Shown: positions 8,199 through 16,926 of the stretch, piece after piece
Layout: every line of letters begins with the position of its first letter
How positions within the stretch are numbered: the stretch's first letter is position 1
Assembly: GCF_000233455.1 (NCBI RefSeq)
Contig: NZ_JH376420.1
Span: forward strand, 1,663,429 to 1,727,428
Origin: [Clostridium] citroniae WAL-17108
GTDB taxonomy: Bacteria > Bacillota > Clostridia > Lachnospirales > Lachnospiraceae
Direction of reading: 5' to 3'
Length of the DNA stretch: 64,000 nucleotides
Made by a program: the position numbers and the translations under genes
Notes under the pieces: generated by a model
Told to the model about the DNA's origin: nothing
Databases searched by the model: none
What the model saw: only the letters and a program-made list of their open reading frames with translations

Positions 8199-9173
8199 CT
8201 AAGCTTTTTTCCTGTTCTTTACCATATCCATTGTAACAGCAAACACGATCAGCACACCGCTGGTGATTTCCAGCACATGCGTATTTAATCCAAACTGTAC
8301 GCCTGCGTTATTGATCAATACCATAAGGATAGTGCCCAGCAGCGTACCGCTGACAGCACCCCGGCCGCCTGACAGTGACGCGCCGCCGATTACAGCTGCC
8401 GCAATGGCGTTCATATCATAGCCTTCGCCTCCGGTGGGAAGCGCGCTCTGCACACGCGCTGCCAGCATGATGCCTGCGATTCCATAGAGCAGTCCTGCAA
8501 ATGCATACACGGAGTAAAACATTTTCCTGACCTTTATACCGCTTAACTTGGCAACCTCAACGCCGCTTCCGATCACATACAGGTTTCGTCCAAATACCGT
8601 GTATCGCAGGATCAGGAATACAACCAAAGCCACTACCGCCCATATAATGGCCAATGCGGGCAGCAAGCCAAAAAAGCTGTTATTGCCCATGTTCAGGATT
8701 CTCTCGTCCAGCCCGCTGACTGTCAGCGCTTTGCTTATGATCTTTACAATACCCCTGATAATGGTGGACATGCCCAGGGTAGCGATCATGGGAGGCACTT
8801 TAAAGTCATAGACAATAATACCGTTTGCCAGTCCGGCTCCGATGGAAAACATGACCGCTATGATCAGCGTCAGATAGAAGTTCATCCCCGTATCGCGCTG
8901 AAGCAATGCCAATACCATACAGGAAAGGCCGGTGATGGCGCCGCCGCTGATATCAATGCCTCCTGTGGTGATGATCATGGTCTGGGCCACTGCCAGAACG
9001 CCAATGATGGCACACTGCTTCATCAGGTTTGTAATGTTGTAAACACTAAAGAAATTATCTGTACACACGGACGTTATCACAAATAAAGCCACTATAATGA
9101 CTCCCAGCGTGAATTCCGTCTGCTGGAATACGCTGGTAAGTGAACTGCCCTTTCCAACCTTTGCCTTATCCAT
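8199..9173 (-). CDS. rbsC: Ribose-type ABC transporter permease
   Basis: A 324-residue RbsC-family inner-membrane subunit with about ten hydrophobic segments and the family block TGGIDISGGAITGLSCMVLA near residue 75 and AAAVIGGASLSGGRGAVSGT near 255. AGGAGGGG lies 6 bp upstream of ATG 9173, whereas the longer frame to 9221 overlaps the ATPase gene, so the shorter start is used. It is the last gene of the ribose/deoxyribose operon and pairs with the ATPase 16 bp upstream and the binding protein. Confidence 0.93.
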   Translation of the reverse strand: MDKAKVGKGSSLTSVFQQTEFTLGVIIVALFVITSVCTDNFFSVYNITNLMKQCAIIGVLAVAQTMIITTGGIDISGGAITGLSCMVLALLQRDTGMNFYLTLIIAVMFSIGAGLANGIIVYDFKVPPMIATLGMSTIIRGIVKIISKALTVSGLDERILNMGNNSFFGLLPALAIIWAVVALVVFLILRYTVFGRNLYVIGSGVEVAKLSGIKVRKMFYSVYAFAGLLYGIAGIMLAARVQSALPTGGEGYDMNAIAAAVIGGASLSGGRGAVSGTLLGTILMVLINNAGVQFGLNTHVLEITSGVLIVFAVTMDMVKNRKKA

Positions 9174-9189
9174 AAAACCCCTCCTATGT

Positions 9190-10698
9190 CTAGCCTTCAA
9201 TGGACGCCCTGCGCAGGACATCTTCTTCCCTCAAGGTCTTTAATTCTTCTTTATCAAACTCTCCTGTAATCTTTCCCTGAGCCATTACGATCAAACGGTC
9301 CGCCAGGCCCATGACCTCAGGCAGATAAGAAGATATGAGAATGATGCTCCGGCCCTGCTCCGTCAGTTTTTCCATCAGCTTATAGATCTCTTCCTTTGCT
9401 CCCACATCCACACCCACAGTGGGTTCGTCAAAGATAAGAAGGTCAGGGTCACGGCACAACAGCTTTGCAATAACCACCTTTTGCTGGTTTCCGCCGGACA
9501 GATTGCCTACCAGCTGCAAAATATTAGGTGTTTTTACATTCACACGTTTGGAATAGTCCTCCGCCCTTTCACTTTCCTTTTTCAGGGAAATGATTCCCTT
9601 TTTGCTGATCATATCATAAGAGTTCATATTGATATTGGTCTTTATGGACAGCTGGAGCGCCAGCCCGTCCGTGCGCCTGTCCTCTGTGAGGAAGCAGATC
9701 CCATGATGCATGGCATCGCTGGGGTTCTTGATATTGACTTTCTTTCCTTTGACATATACATCTCCTGTCAGGCGCCGCTCCACGCCGCACAGGGCCCGCA
9801 TGATCTCGCTGCGCCCGGCTCCCACCAGGCCCACAAATCCCAGGATCTCCCCTTTATGTACAGTGAAATTAATATGTTCAAAATGAGAACTGTCGCTGAA
9901 ATTTTCTACCCGCAGGACTTCCTCCCCCGGTTCCTGGCGCTTTATATTGTATATATCAGACATTTCGCGGCCTACCATCATGGTGATCAATGAATCCTTG
10001 GTCACCTCGCCGACCGGTTTTGTATCCACATACGTGCCGTCCTTCAGCACGGTCACGCTGTCACAGATATCCATGATCTCTTCCAGACGATGGGAAATAT
10101 AAATGATGCTGACACCATTTTCCTTTAATTCTTTGATAAAGCGGAACAGGACTTCCACCTTTTCATTCTCCAGTAAGGCGGTGGGCTCATCAAAGATCAC
10201 CACCCGGATATCATTGTTTACCGAGATCTTACTGATGGTCACCATGGCCTGCATGGCGATGGGAAGGTTCCTGATCTTATCCTTTGGATCCACATTCATT
10301 TCAAACTTGTCAATGATCTTTTTGCTGTTTTCCGCCATCTGTTTCCAGTCAACTGCTCCCAGCTTTGTCTTCGGCTGCCTTCCAAGATAATAATTTTCCG
10401 CAATGCTCAGGTCAGGAGCAATATTGACATGCTGGTAATTGGCGTATACGCCATGGCTTTGTGCCTCCAGCGCGCTTGTATTCACCACCCACTGACCGTT
10501 ATAATTCATGGAAATGCGGCCTTTGTCCGGCTTTTCAACTCCCATGATACATTTGATCAGGGTGGATTTCCCGGCTCCGTTCTCACCTACCAGTGCACGG
10601 ACCTCGCCTTTTTTAATCTCAAAGCTGACATCATTTAATGCCGTAACGCCGGGGTAGAACTTACTGATGTGTTCAATCTTTAAAATCGTTTCCTGCAT
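9190..10698 (-). CDS. rbsA: Ribose-type ABC transporter ATPase, two nucleotide domains
   Basis: A 502-residue RbsA/MglA-type double ATPase. The N domain has Walker A GENGAGKST and Walker B VVIFDEPTALLE; the C domain has GLVGAGRSE, the signature LSGGNQQKVVIAKLL and Walker B LLIFDEPTVGVD. Odd: the N-domain signature position reads LPIAMQAMVTISKIS in place of the usual LSxGxxQ, so one composite ATP site may be weak. As in the family, the C-domain Walker A lacks the canonical GKS/T. ATG 10698 with AAAAGGGG 8 bp upstream is preferred over 10737, which would run into the hairpin. Confidence 0.94.
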   Translation of the reverse strand: MQETILKIEHISKFYPGVTALNDVSFEIKKGEVRALVGENGAGKSTLIKCIMGVEKPDKGRISMNYNGQWVVNTSALEAQSHGVYANYQHVNIAPDLSIAENYYLGRQPKTKLGAVDWKQMAENSKKIIDKFEMNVDPKDKIRNLPIAMQAMVTISKISVNNDIRVVIFDEPTALLENEKVEVLFRFIKELKENGVSIIYISHRLEEIMDICDSVTVLKDGTYVDTKPVGEVTKDSLITMMVGREMSDIYNIKRQEPGEEVLRVENFSDSSHFEHINFTVHKGEILGFVGLVGAGRSEIMRALCGVERRLTGDVYVKGKKVNIKNPSDAMHHGICFLTEDRRTDGLALQLSIKTNINMNSYDMISKKGIISLKKESERAEDYSKRVNVKTPNILQLVGNLSGGNQQKVVIAKLLCRDPDLLIFDEPTVGVDVGAKEEIYKLMEKLTEQGRSIILISSYLPEVMGLADRLIVMAQGKITGEFDKEELKTLREEDVLRRASIEG

Positions 10699-10721
10699 CG
10701 ACTTATCCCCTTTTATAAAAA

Positions 10722-10745
10722 GGAGGCAGTTGGACAACGGCCTCC
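10722..10745 (-). terminator. Intercistronic terminator between binding protein and ATPase
   Basis: GGAGGC (10722-10727) pairs with GCCTCC (10740-10745), and on the minus strand TTTTT follows. Such leaky terminators usually keep binding-protein mRNA in excess over the transporter subunits. Confidence 0.75.
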
Positions 10746-10771
10746 TTTTACCAGTAACGAACGTTTATCAA

Positions 10772-11899
10772 TTACTTTTTGAGACGTGTGGGATCGAGGA
10801 GATCCTGCATTTCCTTATCATTCATATTGCTGCTGGTAATGATAACAGGAGGACAATTCACCTGCTTGACGGACTCAGGATTTGATCCATTAATTAACGT
10901 CTGAATGGCATTTTCCATACACTTATAGCCCTGTGCATAAGCATCCTGTACAATGATGGCATCCAGGGAGCCGTTCTTAAGAGCATTGATCTCCGTGTCA
11001 TCAGAGTCAACTGCCACGGAAACGATCCTGTCTCCGATGCCGGCTGCCTGTACTGCCAGACACACGCCGTCACCTGTGATGTTGTTGCCGGAATACATAC
11101 CGATCAGGTCAGATCCAAAGGTGGAGATAATGTTCTCCGCATTGGCCTGGGATGTCTCTACCACATTGCCGTTATAATATGTATCAGTCAGGGTCAGGTC
11201 GGGCGCATTGGCGGCCATATAGTCACGGAAACTCTGGATCCTGTGGTTCAGCGCTTCGTTCTCAACATTCATGTTGATACCGATGGTCCCTTTTGTCTTA
11301 TCCATGCTTTTTGCATCCATGGCCTCCAAAAATGCCTGGGCCGCCATCTCGCCAATGGTATCGTTGGAGCAATAATAGAACTGGTTGTAGTCTTCTTCAT
11401 GAGCCCCATCATCCCCAACGCCCAGTCCGCAGTTTACAAAGTTCAGGACTATGCCGTTCTGGGTTGCTTCCTTTGCCTTTGGAACAGTTGCATCAATTGC
11501 CAATGTAGCCGTGACAATGGCATCTGGTTTCTTTGCAATACACTGTTCAAATGCTGTTACATAATCCTCTGTCTGGCTCTCCTCTGCCGGTCCTACGGTG
11601 GAGAAGTCGATCTTTACCCCTTCCTTTTCCTCCATATCCTTCATGGCATTCTCAATGCCGATCCCAACATAGGTCCAGAACTGGGATGCAGTGGAGGGAG
11701 TCAGATAAACAATACTGTACGTCTTTCCTTCCGCCGTCTCAGGAGCCTGCGTACCCTCCGGCTTGGCTTCCTCTGCTTTCGCCGCTGCCGGTACTGCCGT
11801 GGTGGGCGCCGCTTCCTTTTTTGCGCAGGCAGCAAGGGAACATACCATGGTTCCCGCCAACAGGGCCGCTGTCAATTTCTTTGCTAAACCTTTCTTCAT
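10772..11899 (-). CDS. rbsB: Sugar-binding lipoprotein of the ribose-type ABC transporter
   Basis: A 375-residue periplasmic-binding-protein family I lipoprotein. Signal peptide with lipobox LAAC (Cys25), an Ala/Glu/Pro/Thr spacer, then the type 1 binding fold: YSIVYLTPSTASQFWTYVG, AIVTATLAIDATVPKAKEA, LIGMYSGNNITGDGV and DAIIVQDAYAQGYKCMENA. GGAGG lies 10 bp before the ATG. The neighbouring ribokinase, RbsD/FucU and deoC suggest ribose or deoxyribose as ligand; the sequence alone does not settle which. Confidence 0.92.
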   Translation of the reverse strand: MKKGLAKKLTAALLAGTMVCSLAACAKKEAAPTTAVPAAAKAEEAKPEGTQAPETAEGKTYSIVYLTPSTASQFWTYVGIGIENAMKDMEEKEGVKIDFSTVGPAEESQTEDYVTAFEQCIAKKPDAIVTATLAIDATVPKAKEATQNGIVLNFVNCGLGVGDDGAHEEDYNQFYYCSNDTIGEMAAQAFLEAMDAKSMDKTKGTIGINMNVENEALNHRIQSFRDYMAANAPDLTLTDTYYNGNVVETSQANAENIISTFGSDLIGMYSGNNITGDGVCLAVQAAGIGDRIVSVAVDSDDTEINALKNGSLDAIIVQDAYAQGYKCMENAIQTLINGSNPESVKQVNCPPVIITSSNMNDKEMQDLLDPTRLKK

Positions 11900-11950
11900 A
11901 ACTTAGATCCTCCTTCTCTTATAAACAATAGTCCCCCGGTTGCACCCGGC

Positions 11951-12019
11951 GCCAAGCCTCTTCCCTGCAGACGCTTGGCGCATGGATACTTTGCCCTGAC
12001 CGGCCGGATCATTCCGGCC
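11951..12019 (-). other. Two hairpins in the rbsD-rbsB gap
   Basis: GCCAAGC/GCTTGGC (11951-11957, 11973-11979) and GGCCGGA/TCCGGCC (12002-12008, 12013-12019), without T-tracts, lie in the 137-bp gap upstream of rbsB. They could be mRNA processing or protection elements raising binding-protein expression. Confidence 0.5.
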
Positions 12020-12036
12020 CGGCATTGTCAAAGCAC

Positions 12037-12480
12037 CTATAAAACTCCCTTTTGTAAAATAAAGCATCCGTAAGGCTGACGCTCGCTGGTACACACAGTC
12101 ACATAAGCCTTCCCGGCTTTTTCATAGAACTTAGTGCGCTCGATCTCTCCCACGATCTTGGGCGCATATCCGTTCCTCACCACTGCTTCCACGGCATCAT
12201 CCCACACCTTGGGCCGGTCCATGGAAACACCGGCGTCCTGATCCGGCACCATATACTCCACCGGATGCTCACAGTAATCCACATCCAAAGGCATCAGCTT
12301 GAGAATATCCTCGATCATCTCAGCGGCGGTGTTGCCCTTGGCCTGGATGCTGACGCCTCCCGGCGTTTTGGTGATGGGTGGATAGAAGTCGTCCGCAATG
12401 ATGATCAGATCCCCATGCCCCATATCAGCCAATGCTTTTAACAGATCCGATCCAATTCTTGTAGGTATTCCTTTCAACAT
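12037..12480 (-). CDS. RbsD/FucU family sugar mutarotase
   Basis: A 147-residue member of the RbsD/FucU transport-linked mutarotases, which interconvert pyranose/furanose or alpha/beta sugar forms so that a kinase can use them. The start MLKGIPTRIGSDLLKALADMGHGD holds the family His in the MGHGD motif; IADDFYPP and the C-terminal GEIERTKFYEKAGKAYVTV, EXRQPYGCFILQKG-like end resemble FucU more than RbsD. Start 12480 has AAGGAGG 9 bp upstream, so 15 N-terminal residues of the longest frame are dropped. It lies 19 bp after the ribokinase gene. Confidence 0.88.
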   Translation of the reverse strand: MLKGIPTRIGSDLLKALADMGHGDLIIIADDFYPPITKTPGGVSIQAKGNTAAEMIEDILKLMPLDVDYCEHPVEYMVPDQDAGVSMDRPKVWDDAVEAVVRNGYAPKIVGEIERTKFYEKAGKAYVTVCTSERQPYGCFILQKGVL

Positions 12481-12499
12481 AACACATTTCCTCCTTCTG

Positions 12500-13423
12500 C
12501 TATTGTGTACTCTGTAAAAATGCATCTATCTCTTCCCGGGAAGGCATGGATGGGGTGGTCCCCAGCTTCTGCACGGACAGTGCCGCCAAACCATTGGCAA
12601 AGCGCACCGCCTCCCAGATATCCTTTCCCTCGGCCAGCGCTGCCAGCAGGCCTCCGTTAAAGGCATCCCCGGCCCCTGTGGTGTCAACCGCATCCACCTT
12701 AAACGCGGGCACGATCTCCTCCCTGCCGTCCGAAGAAACAAATACTCCCCTTGAGCCAAGGGTTATGAGCACCTTTTGCACACCCTTGTCATAAAAATAC
12801 GCTGCCGCCTTTTTGGCAGACTGGAGATCCGATACCGGGATGCCTGTCAGCTCCTCCGCCTCCACCTCATTGGGGGTGACCATATATGCCTTGGACAGGA
12901 AATCATCTGTCACCGGCGAGTAGGGAGCCGTGTTCACGATCACCTTGCACCCATACCGGTTGGCCATATCCACCACCATCTCATTGGCGTCCTGGTTTAC
13001 TTCCAGCTGTAGAAGCACGTATTCGGATTCCTTTATAACATTCTCAATGCTTTTGATCTCTTCGTCTGTTATGGTGTTGCATGCTCCCGGTACTATGATG
13101 ATCTCATTCTGGCTGGTATTCTCATCCACCAGGATCAGGGCAATTCCCGTCTCCCTGTCATCTGAGACAAAGATATGTTCTTTATCCATCCCCAAATCCG
13201 TCATGGTATCCAGCGCAACATTGGCAAAGCTGTCCCTTCCCACCTTGGTTATCATGACCACTTCCGCCCCCGCCTTGTGGGCGGCCACACACTGGTTAAA
13301 TCCCTTTCCTCCCGGTCCCATCTTGAACATGGAACCTTTTACCGTCTCCCCCGGTACCGGAAGATGGGGACTCCTGGCCATCAGATCAACTACAAAACTG
13401 CCAAATACAGCAACCTTACTCAT
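12500..13423 (-). CDS. rbsK: Ribokinase or 2-deoxyribokinase (PfkB family)
   Basis: A 307-residue PfkB-family kinase with the sugar-binding motif GPGGKGFNQCVAAHKAGAEV near residue 40, ADP region VLITLGSRGVFV, and the anion-hole/catalytic motif DTTGAGDAFNGG (catalytic Asp) near 250. It phosphorylates ribose at O5. Because deoC is divergent and shares the regulator, 2-deoxyribose is a credible alternative substrate, the 5-phosphate of which DeoC cleaves. Start 13423 is chosen for AAGGAGG 8 bp upstream. Confidence 0.92.
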   Translation of the reverse strand: MSKVAVFGSFVVDLMARSPHLPVPGETVKGSMFKMGPGGKGFNQCVAAHKAGAEVVMITKVGRDSFANVALDTMTDLGMDKEHIFVSDDRETGIALILVDENTSQNEIIIVPGACNTITDEEIKSIENVIKESEYVLLQLEVNQDANEMVVDMANRYGCKVIVNTAPYSPVTDDFLSKAYMVTPNEVEAEELTGIPVSDLQSAKKAAAYFYDKGVQKVLITLGSRGVFVSSDGREEIVPAFKVDAVDTTGAGDAFNGGLLAALAEGKDIWEAVRFANGLAALSVQKLGTTPSMPSREEIDAFLQSTQ

Positions 13424-13461
13424 TTTATTTTCCTCCTTATGAACACTTGTCTTCAAGGCGC

Positions 13462-14520
13462 TTATGTGTGATAGGTGTCACTCCCACCTGATAAATCCTT
13501 ATGTTTTTCCGAGCCTCTTTTTATCAGCCATGTCTTGACCAGATTTCTCTGGATGATCAATTTTTCCTCCTCCACCCCCTCAGCCTTCCGGAACCTTCTC
13601 TCCAATATCCGCATTGCCTCGCATCCCATCTCATAAACAGGTCTGGTCACAGCAGTCAGATGAATGTCCGTATACGCAAGTTCCTTGATATCGTCAAACC
13701 CTACGACCGATATATCCGCTCCCAATTTCATCTGGCGTTCCTTCAGGCACCGCAGCGCTCCCAAGGTGGTCATGTTGTTGGATGTAAACACAGCCGTGGG
13801 AGGATCCTCCAGATCCAGCAGCTGTTTCATGGCCTCATATGATTCATCTTCCATAAAATTGCCGCATATGATGTAATCCTTGTTCAGGGAAATGCCATTA
13901 TTGGCCAAGGCCCTTTTATATCCTTTCAAACGCTCATGGCCCGGTCTTGACGTATCGGGTCCTGTTATGATCCCTATCTTCTTATGCCCCTCTTCAATCA
14001 GGCACTCCACCGCTTCACAGGCTCCCTCCATGTCCTCGGAAAACACCGCGTCAAACCTGGCGTTCCTTACATCACGGTCAATGAGCACCACAGGCACTCC
14101 CTGTTCCTCAAATTCCTTAAGCCGCTCAGCCGTCTCCCTGTCCGCTTCCGACACAGGAATGATGATCAGTCCCTTCATCATCTCGATCTTAAGCGAGTCC
14201 AGGATCTTGTGCTCTCTGGCCGTGTTCTCAGCTGTGCCAAACATGAAGACATTGTAGTCATTATCCATGGCCCGGTCCGAAATCCCGTGAAGGATCTTGC
14301 TGAAAAAAGGATTCTCAATGTCAGGTACCATAAATGCAATGTTCCTGGAAGTGCCCACGCTGAGATTGCGCGCTATGGTGTTAGGCGAATAATTTTTGCC
14401 CTTGATTACTTCCTGGATCTTATTCCTTGTCTCCTCTTTTACATTCTTGTGATTGTTTAAAACCCTGGAGACCGTGGCGGGAGACACGCCCGCCTCTTTG
14501 GCTATATCATATATATTCAT
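13462..14520 (-). CDS. LacI family regulator of the ribose/deoxyribose genes
   Basis: A 352-residue LacI/GalR repressor: N-terminal helix-turn-helix IYDIAKEAGVSPATVSRVLNN, hinge SPNTIARNLSVGTSRNI, then the sugar-binding-like core (FMVPDIENPFFSKILHGI, VVLIDRDVRN, VVGFDDIKELAYTDIHLTAV). It is the first gene of the operon, and palindromes of the LacI type lie in its own promoter and in that of deoC, so autoregulation plus control of deoC is likely. The effector is probably the transported sugar or its phosphate. Confidence 0.92.
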   Translation of the reverse strand: MNIYDIAKEAGVSPATVSRVLNNHKNVKEETRNKIQEVIKGKNYSPNTIARNLSVGTSRNIAFMVPDIENPFFSKILHGISDRAMDNDYNVFMFGTAENTAREHKILDSLKIEMMKGLIIIPVSEADRETAERLKEFEEQGVPVVLIDRDVRNARFDAVFSEDMEGACEAVECLIEEGHKKIGIITGPDTSRPGHERLKGYKRALANNGISLNKDYIICGNFMEDESYEAMKQLLDLEDPPTAVFTSNNMTTLGALRCLKERQMKLGADISVVGFDDIKELAYTDIHLTAVTRPVYEMGCEAMRILERRFRKAEGVEEEKLIIQRNLVKTWLIKRGSEKHKDLSGGSDTYHT

Positions 14521-14600
14521 ATTCGTTTTCCCGTTTCATCTTTTTCAATCCGCCTTGGAGGATTGGTGCCGGCTCCCACTATACCTCGTGATATAACTCT

Positions 14601-14614
14601 TGAAACCGCTTTCA
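14601..14614. promoter_or_regulatory. LacI-type operator O1
   Basis: TGAAACCGCTTTCA is a near-perfect palindrome with the central CG typical of LacI/GalR operators. It lies just downstream of the -10 box of the operon promoter, so a bound repressor would block elongation. A CcpA cre site is an alternative reading. Confidence 0.75.
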
Positions 14615-14627
14615 TAATTACATTTTA

Positions 14628-14656
14628 AAAATATCACATTTCCTCCCCCTTGTCAA
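14628..14656 (-). promoter_or_regulatory. Promoter of the ribose operon
   Basis: On the minus strand: TTGACA (14656-14651), 17 bp, TATTTT (14633-14628). Confidence 0.8.
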
Positions 14657-14762
14657 TATTTTTTTACAATTTTATTGTGCAAATTGTACTATTATTTTAA
14701 ATTATTTGAACTTTATTACACATTTATCACATGGAAATACTTATTTTTTATGTCATAAATCC

Positions 14763-14776
14763 TGTAACCGATTTCA
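14763..14776. promoter_or_regulatory. LacI-type operator O2 before deoC
   Basis: TGTAACCGATTTCA matches operator O1 at 11 of 14 positions and abuts the deoC -35 box. Confidence 0.65.
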
Positions 14777-14777
14777 C

Positions 14778-14806
14778 TTGATAAATACAGACATTTATGC
14801 TATTAT
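14778..14806 (+). promoter_or_regulatory. Promoter of deoC
   Basis: TTGATA (14778-14783), 17-bp spacer, TATTAT (14801-14806). Confidence 0.78.
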
Positions 14807-14854
14807 TTTATTATCATAATTCGGCTCTGCTGTAAAAATAAAGGAGAGAAAACA

Positions 14855-15490
14855 ATGGATATTGCAAAGAAAATCGACCACACCATGTTGAAGGCTGACG
14901 CCTCCGCCGACACCATCAAGCGCTACTGCAAGGAAGCCGTTGAGCATAAGTTTGCTTCCGTATGCGTAAACAGCTGCCATGTTCCGCTGGTTTCATCCCA
15001 GCTAAAAGGCTCCGGTGTCATGACCTGCTGTGTGGTGGGATTCCCCCTGGGAGCCATGCTCACCTCCGCCAAGGCGTTCGAGGCTTCCGAATCAGTGAAA
15101 GCCGGCGCTGAGGAAGTGGATATGGTCATTAATATCGGCGCTGTCAAGGACAGGAACTGGGATTTTGTAAGAGATGATATCAAGGCAGTGGTTGAAGCTT
15201 CCAAACCGGCCATTGTAAAGGTGATCATTGAGACATGTCTTTTGACCGATGAAGAGAAAGTAAAGGCTTGTGAACTGTCTGAGGAAGCCGGCGCTGCTTT
15301 TGTGAAGACCTCCACCGGTTTTTCCACCGGAGGAGCCACGGTTGAAGACATCAGGCTTATGCGTAAAACAGTAGGGGACAGGCTTCAGGTAAAGGCCAGC
15401 GGCGGTATCCGCACCCCTGAGTTTGCCCGTGAGCTAGTAGAGGCCGGAGCTGACCGCATCGGAGCCGGCAACGGGATTGTCCTTCTGTAA
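14855..15490 (+). CDS. deoC: Deoxyribose-phosphate aldolase
   Basis: A 211-residue class I aldolase that splits 2-deoxyribose-5-phosphate to glyceraldehyde-3-phosphate and acetaldehyde. Active-site landmarks are present: [10 protein letters not shown] at the start, [13 protein letters not shown] (Asp), the Schiff-base Lys in [16 protein letters not shown], and the second Lys in [13 protein letters not shown]. The start has AAGGAGAG at proper distance. It has its own promoter and operator and is divergent from the LacI-led ribose operon, linking it to deoxyribose use rather than to a nucleoside operon. Confidence 0.96.
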   Translation: MDIAKKIDHTMLKADASADTIKRYCKEAVEHKFASVCVNSCHVPLVSSQLKGSGVMTCCVVGFPLGAMLTSAKAFEASESVKAGAEEVDMVINIGAVKDRNWDFVRDDIKAVVEASKPAIVKVIIETCLLTDEEKVKACELSEEAGAAFVKTSTGFSTGGATVEDIRLMRKTVGDRLQVKASGGIRTPEFARELVEAGADRIGAGNGIVLL

Positions 15491-15510
15491 GCGTAAGATC
15501 CATCCATTTA

Positions 15511-15555
15511 AACACGGTATGCCGGGCCGTTATGGCTCTGTATACCGTGTTTTTC
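15511..15555 (+). terminator. Terminator of deoC
   Basis: AACACGGTAT (15511-15520) pairs with ATACCGTGTT (15542-15551), followed by a T-rich stretch. Confidence 0.8.
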
Positions 15556-15708
15556 TTTTTGTCCCTTTGCATTTTCTAGAGGCTGTCATCCTTTCCCGGT
15601 TTATACTTTTTTTCTAAAGTTTATAATTTATTTATAATTTTTTCATAGGACACCTTTCTTTCACCTGTTATAATTTTATGTGAACTACATAATGAAGGGG
15701 ATGATACT

Positions 15709-16815
15709 ATGAATTGGAAAGAAGCACTGAGAACCAATGTCACAAAAGCGGGCGAGCTGAGGGAATACATGGATCTGACAGATTCCCAGATCGAGCATCT
15801 TAACAGGATCCTCCATCAGTTCCCCATGACCGTCACTCGTTATTACCTGTCACTGATCGACTGGAATGATCCGGCCCGTGATCCGGTGTTTAGGATGTGT
15901 ATCCCATCCATCAGTGAAACTGACTTGTCCGGGGATTTTGATACCAGCGGAGAAGCGGACAACACAGTAATATCGGGTTTACAGCATAAATACCCGCAGA
16001 CAGCCCTGATCCTGTCCACCCACCGCTGTGCCATGTACTGCAGGCACTGCTTCCGCAAACGCCTGGTGGGTATCTCTGATGATGAGACGGCCGACAATGT
16101 GGCTGAGATGGCTGCCTATGTAAATGCCCACAGTGAGATCAGCAATATACTCATATCCGGCGGAGATGCATTTGTAAACAGCAATCAGGTCATAGCGCAG
16201 TATCTGGAGCATTTCACCCCGATCCCCCATCTGGACCTGATACGCTTTGGCACCCGCACCCCTGTTGTTCTTCCGGAAAGAATCTATGACGACCACGAAC
16301 TTCTGGATATTCTCAAGACATACACGCAGAAAAAACAAATCTATGTGGTTACCCAGTTTAACCATCCAAAGGAATTGACCGATCATGCCAGGAAGGCTGT
16401 GAAAACCCTGCTGGATGCAGGCGTCATTGTCAAAAACCAGACCGTGCTGTTAAAGGGGATCAATGACAGCAGCCATGTACTGGGCGCACTGTTAAAGGAT
16501 CTGACCAAATGCGGTGCGGTTCCCTATTACATTTTCCAGTGCCGCCCCGTATCAGGGGTAAAGAGCCAGTTCCAGGTCCCCCTGATGCAGGGTTACGAGA
16601 TTGTGGAGGGCGCAAAGAATATGCAGAACGGACAGGGGAAATGCATCCGCTATGCCATGTCCCATGTTACCGGTAAGATTGAGATACTGGGACCTGTGTC
16701 CCAAAATGAAATGCTGTTTAAATACCATCAGGCCAAGTATGCAAAAGATTACGGCAGGATCTTCACAGAGGAGATGCCCCCGGGACAGGCCTGGCTGGAG
16801 GAACCGGCAGGATAA
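15709..16815 (+). CDS. KamA-family radical SAM protein, substrate unclear
   Basis: A 368-residue protein of the lysine 2,3-aminomutase family. The iron-sulfur motif is CAMYCRHC near residue 107, after TALILSTHR; ILISGGDAFV, LDLIRFGTRTPVVLPERI and VVTQFNHPKELT also match KamA. It is shorter than true lysine 2,3-aminomutases (over 400). In the canonical enzyme two Asp bind the lysine side chain; the aligned segments here read YYIFQCRPVSGVKSQF and CIRYAMSHVTGKIEIL, with no Asp at either place although a GK remains where the PLP lysine is expected. So it may act on another amino acid or lack aminomutase activity. GAAGGGG precedes the ATG. Confidence 0.85.
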   Translation: MNWKEALRTNVTKAGELREYMDLTDSQIEHLNRILHQFPMTVTRYYLSLIDWNDPARDPVFRMCIPSISETDLSGDFDTSGEADNTVISGLQHKYPQTALILSTHRCAMYCRHCFRKRLVGISDDETADNVAEMAAYVNAHSEISNILISGGDAFVNSNQVIAQYLEHFTPIPHLDLIRFGTRTPVVLPERIYDDHELLDILKTYTQKKQIYVVTQFNHPKELTDHARKAVKTLLDAGVIVKNQTVLLKGINDSSHVLGALLKDLTKCGAVPYYIFQCRPVSGVKSQFQVPLMQGYEIVEGAKNMQNGQGKCIRYAMSHVTGKIEILGPVSQNEMLFKYHQAKYAKDYGRIFTEEMPPGQAWLEEPAG

Positions 16816-16828
16816 GAAAGCCAAAACA

Positions 16829-16863
16829 GGGCGGCAGCGGCTGAAACAAAACCGCTGGCGCCC
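16829..16863. terminator. Bidirectional terminator
   Basis: GGGCGGCAGCGG (16829-16840) pairs with CCGCTGGCGCCC (16852-16863) with one mismatch; ATTTTAAT follows on plus and TGTTTTGG on minus. Confidence 0.75.
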
Positions 16864-16926
16864 ATTTTAATGTCCGGCTCCACAGGAAAACTCTTGTGGC
16901 AATAAGATTCATGTCATAGGAAGTAC

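Noticed and set aside
14601..14614. CcpA cre site
   Set aside because: Fits the consensus loosely, but the presence of a second similar site at deoC and an adjacent LacI gene makes the local regulator the better owner; not excluded.
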